From contig DASZPH010000061.1 of NCBI GenBank assembly GCA_035550375.1, positions 115,114-179,113 on the forward strand: 64,000 nt of DNA, given 5' to 3'. A program made the position numbers and the translations under genes. Origin of the DNA: DASSFG01 sp035550375 (GTDB lineage: Bacteria; Planctomycetota; Planctomycetia; Pirellulales; JAICIG01). The notes under the pieces were generated by a model. It worked only from the letters and a program-made list of their open reading frames with translations, did not search any database and was not told the origin of the DNA. This document shows positions 54,176 through 62,415 of this stretch, one piece after another. Every line of letters begins with the position of its first letter. Position 1 is the first letter of the stretch.

Positions 54176-54964
54176 ATGTCTTTTCCACAAACGCGGCTGA
54201 CGCTGATCCAGCGGCTGGCGACCGAAGGAAATGAAGACGACTGGCGCACGTTCGTGCGCGACTACTGGGGCCCGGTTTGTCGGTTCGCGCTCCGCGGGGG
54301 CGCGGCGAATGCTGAAGACGCCGAAGACGTCGCCTTAGAGACCTTTGAGGTGCTCTGGAGCAACCGCTTGCTGGTACGCTGGGTGTCCAACCGATCGGCA
54401 AAGCTCCGCACCCTGCTCTGCGGCGTGGTGCGAAACAATCTGGCCAATCGTGGCCGCGTCCGTGCCGGCCGCGAACGGATTCTGAATGATCTGGCAAGGC
54501 AGCTCGACGAGCTGCAACGGCTTCCTTACGAACAAAGCGGGCTCTTTTACGGCGCCTGGGCGGAAGACGTCATCGAACGGGCCGTGCAGTCGCTTGCGGC
54601 GGACTACGGTCGAGACGGCAAGGGAGACTATTTGCGCGTCCTCTATGGAAGGATCTGCGAAGAGTTGACCATTGCTGCCTGTGCCGAGGCGCTGAATCTC
54701 AAGCCGGCGACCGTGGACAACTATTACAGGCACGCGCGGAGCCGCTTGAGCCAGAAGCTGCGCGAGACAGTCGCCCAGCAAGTCGCGCGCTATGCCTCGG
54801 CCGAAGAGTTCGACCAGGAGATGGAGCTGGAGTGGGCACGTCTGGGCGAATATCTGTGCGAACAGGGTGGGCTGGAGGACGCCGTGCGCCGTGCCCATCG
54901 CGGGGTCGATAGCAGCCGGTTCTTGGCAGGGCGGGAAGCGGCCGTTGCACGGCTGGGCTTATAA
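54176..54964 (+). CDS. ECF-like sigma-70 factor with C-terminal extension
   Basis: The product has 262 residues. The ATG at 54176 is chosen by similarity to other planctomycete sigma factors that start M-x-FPxTR. Region 2 is visible (WRTFVRDYWGPVCRFALRGG, NAEDAEDVALETFEVLWSNR), then region 4 (EELTIAACAEALNLKPATVD, NYYRHARSRLSQKLRETVAQ). About 55 residues follow region 4, which typical ECF factors lack. The frame is in phase with the upstream lipoprotein only because of the frameshift there. It is the third gene of the kinase-lipoprotein run. Confidence 0.88.
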   Translation: MSFPQTRLTLIQRLATEGNEDDWRTFVRDYWGPVCRFALRGGAANAEDAEDVALETFEVLWSNRLLVRWVSNRSAKLRTLLCGVVRNNLANRGRVRAGRERILNDLARQLDELQRLPYEQSGLFYGAWAEDVIERAVQSLAADYGRDGKGDYLRVLYGRICEELTIAACAEALNLKPATVDNYYRHARSRLSQKLRETVAQQVARYASAEEFDQEMELEWARLGEYLCEQGGLEDAVRRAHRGVDSSRFLAGREAAVARLGL

Positions 54965-55031
54965 ACGCCCGTTGGAGGCGAGACCTCGCGGTTCGCCTGC
55001 GTGGCTGGGGCCTGACCTATGAGCTGCCGCT

Positions 55032-56177
55032 TCAGCCGGGCGCGGCCAGCGTCACCCGGCGGCGCAGCTTTCGTAGCCGCTGGTACCCGAGGCGGGCCAG
55101 CTTGCCGCAGTCGATGTCGAGCACGCCCAGCAATCGCACAAGCGCCCAGGCCGATCCCAGGGTCAATGCGGGCCGCGCGCACAGATAGCGGCTCTCGAAG
55201 CGCGGGCGAAAGCGGCTCTTGTAGTGATATAGCCCTGCTGCATCAAAGATGAAGTTGAAGTACCCGCTCCCCAGGGCCAGCGCGCGACGTGCCAGCCGAC
55301 TGTCGCCCGGCAACGGGGTTTGGGCACGCAACCCCGGCACCAGGCAGAGCGAAACGCGTTGAACGCCTTCCTGTCTGAGCGTCTCGATCGCTTCGTACAT
55401 CAAGAAGGGAATTGTGCCGCGAACCGCGTCGTCGCGACGACGGTAGATCTCGAATGCCCATCCGTCGCCGGCAAGATACGGATTGCAGGCCAGAAATCCT
55501 TCCAGCCGTCCGCCGGCAGACCGGGCCGCGAACAGCCGCCGGTGCCCGAGCCTCGCGGGATCGAACGTCCCGTCCAGAAATCGCAGTTCGCCGGCTTGCG
55601 GCTTGGCGGAGAGAAAGGCGGCCGACATCTGCTGCGTCTCGTCGGCCATCTGCTGCCATTGGTAGGCCGACATGGTCTCCGGAGCGCACTCGTAGGCCTG
55701 GAGCTCGTGGCGACGGCAGTAGTTGACCTGCCGGCGGAGCCATTCGAATGACCCGCCCTGACAATTCCAGTCGTCGAGGTCGATGACCGCCTCTTCGCCG
55801 AGCTTGGTCGCCTGGAAACCCCAGCCGCGGAAGAGAGGCAGGTCGCTTTCGGCGACGTTGTAGAACGAGAGCGACTCGCCGCGCGACTCGGCCCGCACCA
55901 CCAGCTCGGCCAGTAGGGTCTCGCGCTGGCCTCGCGGCGCGATCAGACCGCCGCCCGCCTGCAGATATCGACCCGTTCGGACCAAGGCGACCAGCCCTAG
56001 GCCCTCGCGCGACCAGAAGATTTCACGCCCCGGCTCGGTCGCCAGATAGGAGTCATAGTAGGGGCCGAATCGAAAGGCAAATTCTTCCAGAGAGAATGGC
56101 TGAGGCTCGGCCCGCGGGGCCGCCGCGGGTGGGGCTGAGATACCGGCGTCCGCCAACCCCCGACATCCAACCTGCAT
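55032..56177 (-). CDS. DUF2156 (MprF C-terminal-like) acyltransferase-fold protein
   Basis: The protein has 381 residues, with AAGGAA upstream of the ATG. The core (WLRRQVNYCRRHELQAYECA, FLDGTFDPARLGHRRLFAAR, GRLEGFLACNPYLAGDGWAF, IPFLMYEAIETLRQEGVQRV, SLCLVPG) follows the double-GNAT fold of the lysyl-phosphatidylglycerol synthase C-terminal domain. No flippase helices are attached. It may transfer an aminoacyl or acyl group to a lipid, but the donor and acceptor are unknown. It is divergent from the mod operon. Confidence 0.8.
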   Translation of the reverse strand: MQVGCRGLADAGISAPPAAAPRAEPQPFSLEEFAFRFGPYYDSYLATEPGREIFWSREGLGLVALVRTGRYLQAGGGLIAPRGQRETLLAELVVRAESRGESLSFYNVAESDLPLFRGWGFQATKLGEEAVIDLDDWNCQGGSFEWLRRQVNYCRRHELQAYECAPETMSAYQWQQMADETQQMSAAFLSAKPQAGELRFLDGTFDPARLGHRRLFAARSAGGRLEGFLACNPYLAGDGWAFEIYRRRDDAVRGTIPFLMYEAIETLRQEGVQRVSLCLVPGLRAQTPLPGDSRLARRALALGSGYFNFIFDAAGLYHYKSRFRPRFESRYLCARPALTLGSAWALVRLLGVLDIDCGKLARLGYQRLRKLRRRVTLAAPG

Positions 56178-56369
56178 TGAGCGGTTCCTTCCTTGGCACC
56201 CTTAAGCCCTCGCGCAAAACGCGCACTCCATGCCTGACATGGGCGGCATCCCGGAGATTGTATCACGAACTGGCCAGCCAGCGACAGCCGACTTAGGTGA
56301 CGCCACGAGGCGCGGACGCTTGCACTACCGGCGGAACGGCACCGTACCGCTACCTGCCGCATCACGGAC

Positions 56370-56395
56370 CGGCTATATTCGACCGTATACAACGG
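56370..56395. promoter_or_regulatory. Imperfect palindrome upstream of modA (possible ModE-type operator or promoter)
   Basis: CGGCTATAT-tcgacc-GTATACAACG is an AT-rich island 35 to 60 bases before the modA start in an otherwise GC-rich region. Its half-sites loosely recall the TATA-containing ModE box. It could equally be a simple -10 element (TATATT). Confidence 0.25.
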
Positions 56396-56429
56396 TTGAG
56401 CCAGGCCACCTTCCTTCAGCGGCCCCTCC

Positions 56430-57305
56430 ATGAGTGCATCTCGATGGCAGATGACGGTCGACGCTGTGGGCCGGTTGAGTTGCATTTTATTGGTCTGGCT
56501 GGTGGCGGGTTGCCAGCCGGTAAAACCTGCACGGGCAGCGAAAGCTCCGGCGCCGGCCGAGACCCCGGCCGTGGGGGCCGCCGCAAAGAAAGAAGCTGTC
56601 TCTGAAAAGATCGTCATCTTCGCCGCCGCCAGTACGCAGGAGTCGGTCGAAGCAATCTCGGAAGACTTCCGGCGTTTGCATCCGGTTGTCGAAATCAGTG
56701 CCAGTTTTGCTTCCTCGGCCACCTTGGCAAAGCAGATTGCCGAGGGCGCTTCGGCCGATCTCTTTCTCTCGGCAAGCCCCCAGTGGGTCAAGTTTTTGGA
56801 AGAACGGAAGATGGTTGCCGAGCAGCAGAACCTGCTGGGAAACGAGCTGGTCGCGGTCGTCTCGGTCGACACATCACTTTCGATCACCAAACCCGAAGAT
56901 CTTCTCAAGGACGACGTTGGGCACCTCGCCCTGGGAGACCCCGATTCGGTGCCGGCGGGCATTTATGCCAAACAGGCCCTTTCGCAGCTTGGACTTTGGG
57001 AAAAGCTGCACGACAAGCTCGTGTCGGCCGAAGACGTGCGACACGCACTGGCGATGGTCGAGACCGGCGCGGCCGAGGCCGGGATTGTTTACGCGACCGA
57101 TGCTGCGGTGAGCAAGAAGGTCAAGCTCGCTTTTCCGTTCGAGACCGGGCTGACCGAACCGATTGTCTACCCCTTGATCCTGCTTAAACCGGGGGCCGAC
57201 AATCGGGCTGCCGTCGAGTTTTATCGCTATTTGCAGTCGGAGGCAGCCGCTGCTCTCTTCCGTCAGGCCGGTTTCCGCGTGCAGCGGGCGGCCGGAGTGC
57301 CCTAG
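56430..57305 (+). CDS. modA: Molybdate ABC transporter substrate-binding lipoprotein
   Basis: This 291-residue lipoprotein (lipobox LVAGC, Cys28) binds molybdate or tungstate in the periplasm. After a linker the ModA fold is clear: KIVIFAAASTQESVEAISED, VEISASFASSATLAKQIAEG, ADLFLSASPQWVKFLEERKM, and GDPDSVPAGIYAKQALSQLG. The C-terminal GAAEAGIVYATDAAVSKKVK carries the last oxyanion-binding residues. It heads modA-modB-modC, with only two bases to the next start. Confidence 0.95.
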   Translation: MSASRWQMTVDAVGRLSCILLVWLVAGCQPVKPARAAKAPAPAETPAVGAAAKKEAVSEKIVIFAAASTQESVEAISEDFRRLHPVVEISASFASSATLAKQIAEGASADLFLSASPQWVKFLEERKMVAEQQNLLGNELVAVVSVDTSLSITKPEDLLKDDVGHLALGDPDSVPAGIYAKQALSQLGLWEKLHDKLVSAEDVRHALAMVETGAAEAGIVYATDAAVSKKVKLAFPFETGLTEPIVYPLILLKPGADNRAAVEFYRYLQSEAAAALFRQAGFRVQRAAGVP

Positions 57306-57307
57306 CC

Positions 57308-58015
57308 TTGACGCTTACCGAAGAAGAATGGTCCGCGCTGGCAATCAGCTTCCGCGTGGGGTTGTGTGCGGTGCTGGGCAGCTTGCCGGCCGCCATCGGC
57401 GTCGGCTACGCGCTGGCCCGCTGGTCGGGGTCGGCGAGTCGGCCGGCACGGGCGGCGCGGCCGCTCTTGCAGTTGGCGGTCGATCTGCCGCTCGTTCTGC
57501 CGCCCGTTGTCACCGGTTATCTGCTCCTCCTCCTGCTGGTGCCGCGCGGACCGATCGGCGCTTGCTTGCATTCACTGTTTGGAATCAAGCTGCTGTTCAC
57601 CTGGTGGGCTGCGGCGATCGCCTCCGCGGTGGTGAGTTTCCCTCTCATGGTGCGCACAATTCGGGTGGCGTTTCAGAACGTCGATCCGCGGCTGGAATTC
57701 GCGGCCCGCGGTCTCGGCGCGGGCCCGCTCGACGCTTTTTTTTCTGTTAGCCTCCCGTTGGCGGCGCGCGGAGTCATCGCCGGCGCCGTGTTGGCCTTCG
57801 CACGCAGCCTGGGGGAATTCGGCGCCACGATCATGGTGCTGGGAAGCATGGAGGGCCGCCGCACGCTGCCCCTGGCGATCTACAGCCTGGCAAACAGGCC
57901 GGGCGGGCTGGAACGCTGCTGGCGATTGGTGCTGATCTCGGTGGTGCTGGCCGGTGTGGCTCTGGCTGTCAGCGAGTGGTTCGAGCGGAGGCAATCGCGC
58001 CGTGAGTTGGCTTGA
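57308..58015 (+). CDS. modB: Molybdate ABC transporter permease
   Basis: The inner-membrane channel has 235 residues and about five helices. The start is a TTG at 57308, two bases after modA; no ATG is in a better place. The family EAA loop is visible as EFAARGLGAGPLDAFFSVSL, followed by PLAARGVIAGAVLAFARSLG and the conserved EFGATIMVLG. The 3' end overlaps modC by 14 bases, so the two are translationally coupled. Confidence 0.93.
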   Translation: MTLTEEEWSALAISFRVGLCAVLGSLPAAIGVGYALARWSGSASRPARAARPLLQLAVDLPLVLPPVVTGYLLLLLLVPRGPIGACLHSLFGIKLLFTWWAAAIASAVVSFPLMVRTIRVAFQNVDPRLEFAARGLGAGPLDAFFSVSLPLAARGVIAGAVLAFARSLGEFGATIMVLGSMEGRRTLPLAIYSLANRPGGLERCWRLVLISVVLAGVALAVSEWFERRQSRRELA

Positions 58016-58712
58016 ATTCGACTGCCGCCACCGGTTTGCCCCCGGCTTTGAGCTCGACGTCGCCTTCCGGGCCGCGCCGCGGGTGGTGGCGATCTTCGGT
58101 CCTTCCGGCAGCGGCAAGACGAGCGTCCTCTCGATCATCGCCGGCGCGCTGAAGCCGCAGCGCGGGGTCGTCACCCTGCGGGAGAGAAAACTACTCGATA
58201 CGGCGGCACGCCTCGACCTTGCGCCACACAAACGCGACGTCGGCCTGGTCTTCCAGGATCACCTGCTCTTTCCGCACCTCTCGGTCGAGGCCAATCTCCG
58301 CTTTGGAATGATTCGCCAGCGGGCAAAAAAACGACGCATCGAATTTGCCCGCATCGTCGAGGTGCTCGAACTGGGCGATCTGCTGGGCCGCTTGCCCCGC
58401 AATCTCTCCGGCGGCGAGCGGCAGCGGGTGGCGCTCGGCCGCTCGTTGCTTTCCTGCCCGGAGGCCCTGTTGCTCGACGAACCGCTGGCCGCCCTTGACC
58501 GGCCGCTCAAGGAACGGATTCTTCTTTACCTGGAACGCGCTCTGGCCGAGTGGCATGTTCCCACCTTGTTCGTCAGCCATGGCGCGGCCGAGGTGCGCAG
58601 GCTGGCCGAATGGGTGATTATTCTCGACGAGGGTCGAGTCGCCGCCAGCGGGCCGCCCGAGGAGCTTCTTTCCCACGAGGTTGAAGCGGCCGACCCCGCG
58701 ACCCAGCTCTGA
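58002..58712 (+). CDS. modC: Molybdate ABC transporter ATP-binding protein, short form without Mop/TOBE domain
   Basis: The ATPase powers molybdate import. I start it at GTG 58002, preceded by GGAGG, giving 236 residues. Walker A (IFGPSGSGKTSVLSIIAG), Q-loop region (VGLVFQDHLLFPHLSV), signature (LSGGERQRVALGRSL), Walker B (ALLLDEPLAALD) and the switch histidine (LFVSHGAAEV) are intact. The protein ends soon after the ATPase fold, so the C-terminal molybdate-sensing Mop/TOBE domain found in E. coli ModC (about 350 residues) is absent. Confidence 0.93.
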   Translation: MSWLEFDCRHRFAPGFELDVAFRAAPRVVAIFGPSGSGKTSVLSIIAGALKPQRGVVTLRERKLLDTAARLDLAPHKRDVGLVFQDHLLFPHLSVEANLRFGMIRQRAKKRRIEFARIVEVLELGDLLGRLPRNLSGGERQRVALGRSLLSCPEALLLDEPLAALDRPLKERILLYLERALAEWHVPTLFVSHGAAEVRRLAEWVIILDEGRVAASGPPEELLSHEVEAADPATQL

Positions 58713-58919
58713 CGAACCCAAAGAAACGTCGCGGAGGATGGGTCTTTGCACGTGGTCCGGCAAGCCACCTTTCCAATACGCGCGCCGATGATTTAGCCCC
58801 CTGACCATATCGCCCCGGTGGGCCACCCGCTAAATTAGATGGGCTGCCCGCCGACCGCCGGGCGGCTCTGCGGTCTGCGAAAAAAGTCCTATCGGGCGGC
58901 CTTTCCGGGCACGTCGGGC

Positions 58920-60551
58920 ATGTATCTCATCGAGAATCCGGTATTGCAGCGAGAGCTGCTGGTGAACCTGCGGATGCGGCGGGCGTTTGTGCTGCTGTTC
59001 GCCTACGTGGCGTTGCTCAGCGCCGTGGTGTATATGGCCTGGCCGCAGGAGAAGAAGATCGACATGACCAACCCCGAGGCCGCCAAGCGGTTGGTCAACC
59101 TGTTTTTTCTCGGCCAATACCTGATCGCCTCGCTCATGGCGCCGAGCTTCGCGGCGGGCACGATCACCGGCGAGAAAGAGCGAAAAAGCTACGAAATGCT
59201 GCTCGCCAGCCCGCTCAAGCCCGGCGCGATCGTGCTGGGGAAACTGCTGGCCTCGCTTTCGCACGTGGCGATCCTGATCTTCTCTTCGCTGCCGATCGTG
59301 ATGCTGTGCCTGCCGTTGGGCGGGGTGTCGTTCTACGAAGTGCTGGCCATCTACCTGGCGCTCATCATTTCGGTCGCCACGTTCGGCATGATCAGCCTGG
59401 CGTGCAGCAGTTATTTCCAGCGCACCTCGGCCTCGCTCGTCGTCTCGTACCTTGCCATTCTGCCGCTGGCGCTCTTCGCTCTGATGTTCTGGCGGGCGTT
59501 CGAGGGAGCCGGGGCGGCATTTCGACTGTTTGCGGCCGTGACCTTCTTTCCGGCCGGCTGCGCCGCGTTGTGCGCCGTCCTCTTCGCGGCGACGAGCCGC
59601 CGGCTGCTCCATCCGCCCGACGTGGGAAGCGAAGGCAAGGAGGTGGTCGACGAAGTCCAGGAACTCAAGCAGGCGGTCGGGCTGGTGATCCACCGCGACC
59701 AGTTTCCCGACCGGCTTTTCGCCCCCGCCAAGCGGACCACCCTCCTCGAAGACGGCGTCAATCCCATCTACGACAAGGAGATGCGCAGCGAGCTCTTCAG
59801 CCAGGGTACTCTCATGCTGCGCGTGGTGATCCAGGTGAGCATGTTCCTGGCCATTCCGCTGATGGCGGCCTGCCTCTATCTCTGGCCGCAATACGCTCCC
59901 TGGTACATCAGCTACGTGGTGCTCTTCAACATGCTGGTCGGGCCGGTGTTTTCGGCCGGTAGCGTCACAAGCGAACGCGAACGCGAAACGCTCGACCTGC
60001 TGCTGGTGACAATCATTTCCCCCTGGCAAATCATGTGGGGGAAACTGATATCGGGCTTGCGCGTGTCAAGCGTGCTGACGTCGTTTTTGCTCTGGCCGCT
60101 GCTCTTGGCCTGCGTGATGGTGACCTATTACTGGTCGAACCTGCTCACGATCGCCGGCTACCTGGCGATCGTGGCGCTGGTCTGCTTTACGACCGCCGAG
60201 CTGGCCCTCTTCTGCTCGGTGATCTTCCGCAAAACGTCGGTGAGCATGATGACGGCGTATCTGCTCGTGATCGTGCTCTTCACGGTGCCGGTGGCCGTGT
60301 CGCAATTCGCCGATTTGTTCTATGCCAAGGACTTTCCTCGGGCGACGGAGGTGGTGAAGCAGCTTTCGTTCACCAGTCCGTTCTCGGCGGCCTTCGCTTT
60401 GCCGCTCGACCTGAAGATGCAAGACGCCACGGCCATTCCGGCGAACTGGGCGTTATGGTGGTCGTTCGCGGGATTTTACCTGGCGCTGGACGTCGGCCTT
60501 GTGGCGGCCATGATCTGGCTCTTCCGCGTCCGCTGGCGGGTATCGCACTGA
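58920..60551 (+). CDS. ABC-2 type transporter permease (two fused halves)
   Basis: The protein has 543 residues from the ATG at 58920; MYLIENPVLQRELLVNLRMR is the expected family start. Two six-helix halves each begin with a conserved cytoplasmic helix (NPVLQRELL and INPIYDKEMRSELFSQG). SPSFAAGTITGEKERKSYEM-like text (APSFAAGTITGEKERKS, FSAGSVTSERERETLDLLL) occurs at the same place in both. This points to an exporter or gliding/GldF-like permease. No matching ATPase gene is adjacent; modC is not a likely partner. Confidence 0.88.
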   Translation: MYLIENPVLQRELLVNLRMRRAFVLLFAYVALLSAVVYMAWPQEKKIDMTNPEAAKRLVNLFFLGQYLIASLMAPSFAAGTITGEKERKSYEMLLASPLKPGAIVLGKLLASLSHVAILIFSSLPIVMLCLPLGGVSFYEVLAIYLALIISVATFGMISLACSSYFQRTSASLVVSYLAILPLALFALMFWRAFEGAGAAFRLFAAVTFFPAGCAALCAVLFAATSRRLLHPPDVGSEGKEVVDEVQELKQAVGLVIHRDQFPDRLFAPAKRTTLLEDGVNPIYDKEMRSELFSQGTLMLRVVIQVSMFLAIPLMAACLYLWPQYAPWYISYVVLFNMLVGPVFSAGSVTSERERETLDLLLVTIISPWQIMWGKLISGLRVSSVLTSFLLWPLLLACVMVTYYWSNLLTIAGYLAIVALVCFTTAELALFCSVIFRKTSVSMMTAYLLVIVLFTVPVAVSQFADLFYAKDFPRATEVVKQLSFTSPFSAAFALPLDLKMQDATAIPANWALWWSFAGFYLALDVGLVAAMIWLFRVRWRVSH

Positions 60552-60619
60552 GGCGATGAGCGTGCGGCCGAAGTGCAAGACAATTTGCGAGGTTGTCGGC
60601 TGGAGTGCTCAGTCGACAT

Positions 60620-61753
60620 TCAACGCACCTTCTCCATCTGCTTGACGAACTCCGCGTCGAGTTGCTTGAGATCGCCGAACGCCTTCTGAAACTCACGGAG
60701 CCGCGTCTCCGCGTCGTCTTCGACGAGCCGTTGCTTCTTCGAGAGCATCTTCATGTAGTCCGTATACTGCTTGGGACGTTGCCGGATCAAGAAATAGTTG
60801 AGCGCCCAGGCCTCGGCGTAAGCAGCCTCGTGTTGGTCCGGGTCGCTCAGGCGGTCGTCGCTGGAAACGAGTGTGACCAGCGACTCAGGAGGCCGAGGTT
60901 TTTGCAGATACCTGCGAAACCCGTCGAGCCGGACCCGGTTGACGGCGCCGATGGTCCGCCATCCCTTGGAACTGGTCAGGTCGGGCGCCTCGAAGTAGAT
61001 CGCCATCCCCTCGCTTAGCCATTTGGGGATCGCGGCGTATCGCGTCTGTAGACCGCAGTTGAAGGCGATCTGATGCGTCGCCTCGTGGATGATGGTGGCC
61101 ACGTTCCTCTCGGCCTCGGGTCTGGCCAGCATTTGATTGATTTGGGCGGCGCTGGTTCGCTTGTCGCCTGGCCGCCGCAGTGACTCCATCCCCGTCAGGT
61201 CGTACACCATCATCCGGTTCGAGGGGATGCTATAGTAGCCGACGATCGCGCCCGGACCGCCCCGCAGTTCTTTGCTTGCGTAGGCGGCGTAGGATTGCTG
61301 ATCGGCGAACACCATCGCCACCAGCGGAAACTCCGGCTCGTGCAGGTCGAAATCCTTGCGAGACCAGAAATTGGTGAAGGCTTTGTAAAGCCGCTCGAAC
61401 AACGCGCCGCACCACTGAGCGTAGGCTCGCGATGTGTTGTAGCAGATCAGATAGTGCTGGGTGATATGGATATCGAAGCCCGGCAACTCGCCACGCAACC
61501 GTTCGCCGAGTTGCTCGGCCGTGAGCGGCTTCATCGGTTCGTCGTCGTGCTTGTGCTTGACAAGATCCTCGCTGGGGACAGACCACAATGTGCCGTCGGC
61601 CGACATGAGCAACATGCCGTCGTCAGCCTTGGCCGCGAGGTCCCCACTCACCGAAACCTCTTCGCCGTTCTGCTTGAACACAACGTGTTCCATCGCCGCG
61701 GCGGAAGCGGATCCGAGAATCAACGTCACGAGCACAGGCAGGGAGCGGCGCAA
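60620..61753 (-). CDS. Secreted DUF1570 protein with HEATH metallopeptidase-like motif
   Basis: The protein has 377 residues from a TTG at 61753, preceded by GAGGG; it then begins RRSLPVLVTLILGSASAAAM, a good signal peptide. The upstream extension of the frame would cross repeat copy 4 and is rejected. The DUF1570 domain holds VATIIHEATHQIAFNCGL (HExxH) and IPKWLSEGMAIYFEAP with a downstream glutamate, as in gluzincin metallopeptidases. An N-terminal SH3-like/SLA1-like region (VVFKQNGEEVSVSGDLAAKA) precedes it. Protease activity is plausible but untested for the family. Confidence 0.87.
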   Translation of the reverse strand: MRRSLPVLVTLILGSASAAAMEHVVFKQNGEEVSVSGDLAAKADDGMLLMSADGTLWSVPSEDLVKHKHDDEPMKPLTAEQLGERLRGELPGFDIHITQHYLICYNTSRAYAQWCGALFERLYKAFTNFWSRKDFDLHEPEFPLVAMVFADQQSYAAYASKELRGGPGAIVGYYSIPSNRMMVYDLTGMESLRRPGDKRTSAAQINQMLARPEAERNVATIIHEATHQIAFNCGLQTRYAAIPKWLSEGMAIYFEAPDLTSSKGWRTIGAVNRVRLDGFRRYLQKPRPPESLVTLVSSDDRLSDPDQHEAAYAEAWALNYFLIRQRPKQYTDYMKMLSKKQRLVEDDAETRLREFQKAFGDLKQLDAEFVKQMEKVR

Positions 61754-62215
61754 TATGGTGTCGCCCTCGAGGGGCGCCTTTCTGATGGGCGAGGGACTGA
61801 GGCCATTCGAGCCTATCCGACGACCGGCATTGTGGTCTGGACGTACCGTCCGGTTCTCGGACGGGCTCTTATATAGATTAGCCGCTCGAATTGGAATGCG
61901 TCGAGGCGGAAGGCCATCCGCCGGGGATAACGGCCGGCGTGTCACCGACGCGCGCCGCGCACAGAAAGTACCTCCCGCGGGCCCCCGAATTATCCCTTGG
62001 CTTCTCCGGTCCGTATCAGCTCTTTAGGCTCGACGGGTCTTTGGGTGACTTGGACTGACGAGCGCATGGGCGGCCGGGACGATTCTCGAGGTGCCGGCGG
62101 AGCAGATACTCGTCGGTCCGGGCCGCGGCACGAACGGGCGGATCAGGCAATTTTTTGCCGTTTTCCGGTCTGGGGATTTTCGCTAAGCTGGGGAGTCGTT
62201 CTTCGAAACGACCCG
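61754..62215. other. Intergenic region upstream of the DUF1570 gene and tRNA-Cys
   Basis: About 460 bases hold repeat copy 4 (61809-61869) and an AT-rich TTATATAGATT just after it. The rest, up to tRNA-Cys, shows no gene. Promoters for both flanking genes must be here, but only the AT-rich box stands out. Confidence 0.5.
61809..61869. repeat. Palindromic dispersed repeat, copy 4
   Basis: GAGCCTATCCGACGACCGG at the left pairs with CCGGTTCTCGGACGGGCTC at the right. The core CATTGTGGTCTGGACG keeps the start of the core of copy 1 and then diverges. It lies 56 bases upstream of the TTG start of the DUF1570 gene, possibly within its leader. Confidence 0.78.
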
Positions 62216-62287
62216 GGCGCTGTAGCCAAGTGGCTAAGGCAGCGGATTGCAAATCCGCCATCGTGGGTTCGACTCCCACCAGCGCCT
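62216..62287 (+). tRNA. tRNA-Cys (anticodon GCA)
   Basis: This is a 72-base cloverleaf. GGCGCTG pairs with CAGCGCC, and the discriminator is T, as expected for tRNA-Cys. The anticodon stem CGGAT/ATCCG encloses GCA, and the T-arm has GTTCGACTC. The CCA end is not encoded. A decayed integrase lies 3' of it. Confidence 0.96.
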
Positions 62288-62290
62288 CTC

Positions 62291-62342
62291 GCCGGAAACC
62301 CGCATAAATGCAAGTCGTTTATCGGTTTCCGGCGTTCTTTTG
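62291..62342 (+). terminator. Rho-independent terminator of tRNA-Cys
   Basis: GCCGGAAACC (62291-62300) pairs perfectly with GGTTTCCGGC (62324-62333), followed by GTTCTTTT. It starts four bases after the tRNA. Confidence 0.75.
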
Positions 62343-62415
62343 CGCCAAAGCAAAATGACACGAGATGCCACAGAATGGCAGGCGATGACAGGAATCTGGT
62401 GCGCCGGTGGTGCGC

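Noticed and set aside
50108..54964. Single open frame of 1618 codons joining WD40 and sigma domains
   Set aside because: The last WD40 blade continues in another frame to a stop at 54057-54059; the joining segment is meaningless, so two genes are annotated.
61754..61945. Upstream extension of the DUF1570 protein
   Set aside because: It would translate repeat copy 4 and bury the signal peptide; the TTG at 61753 fits better.
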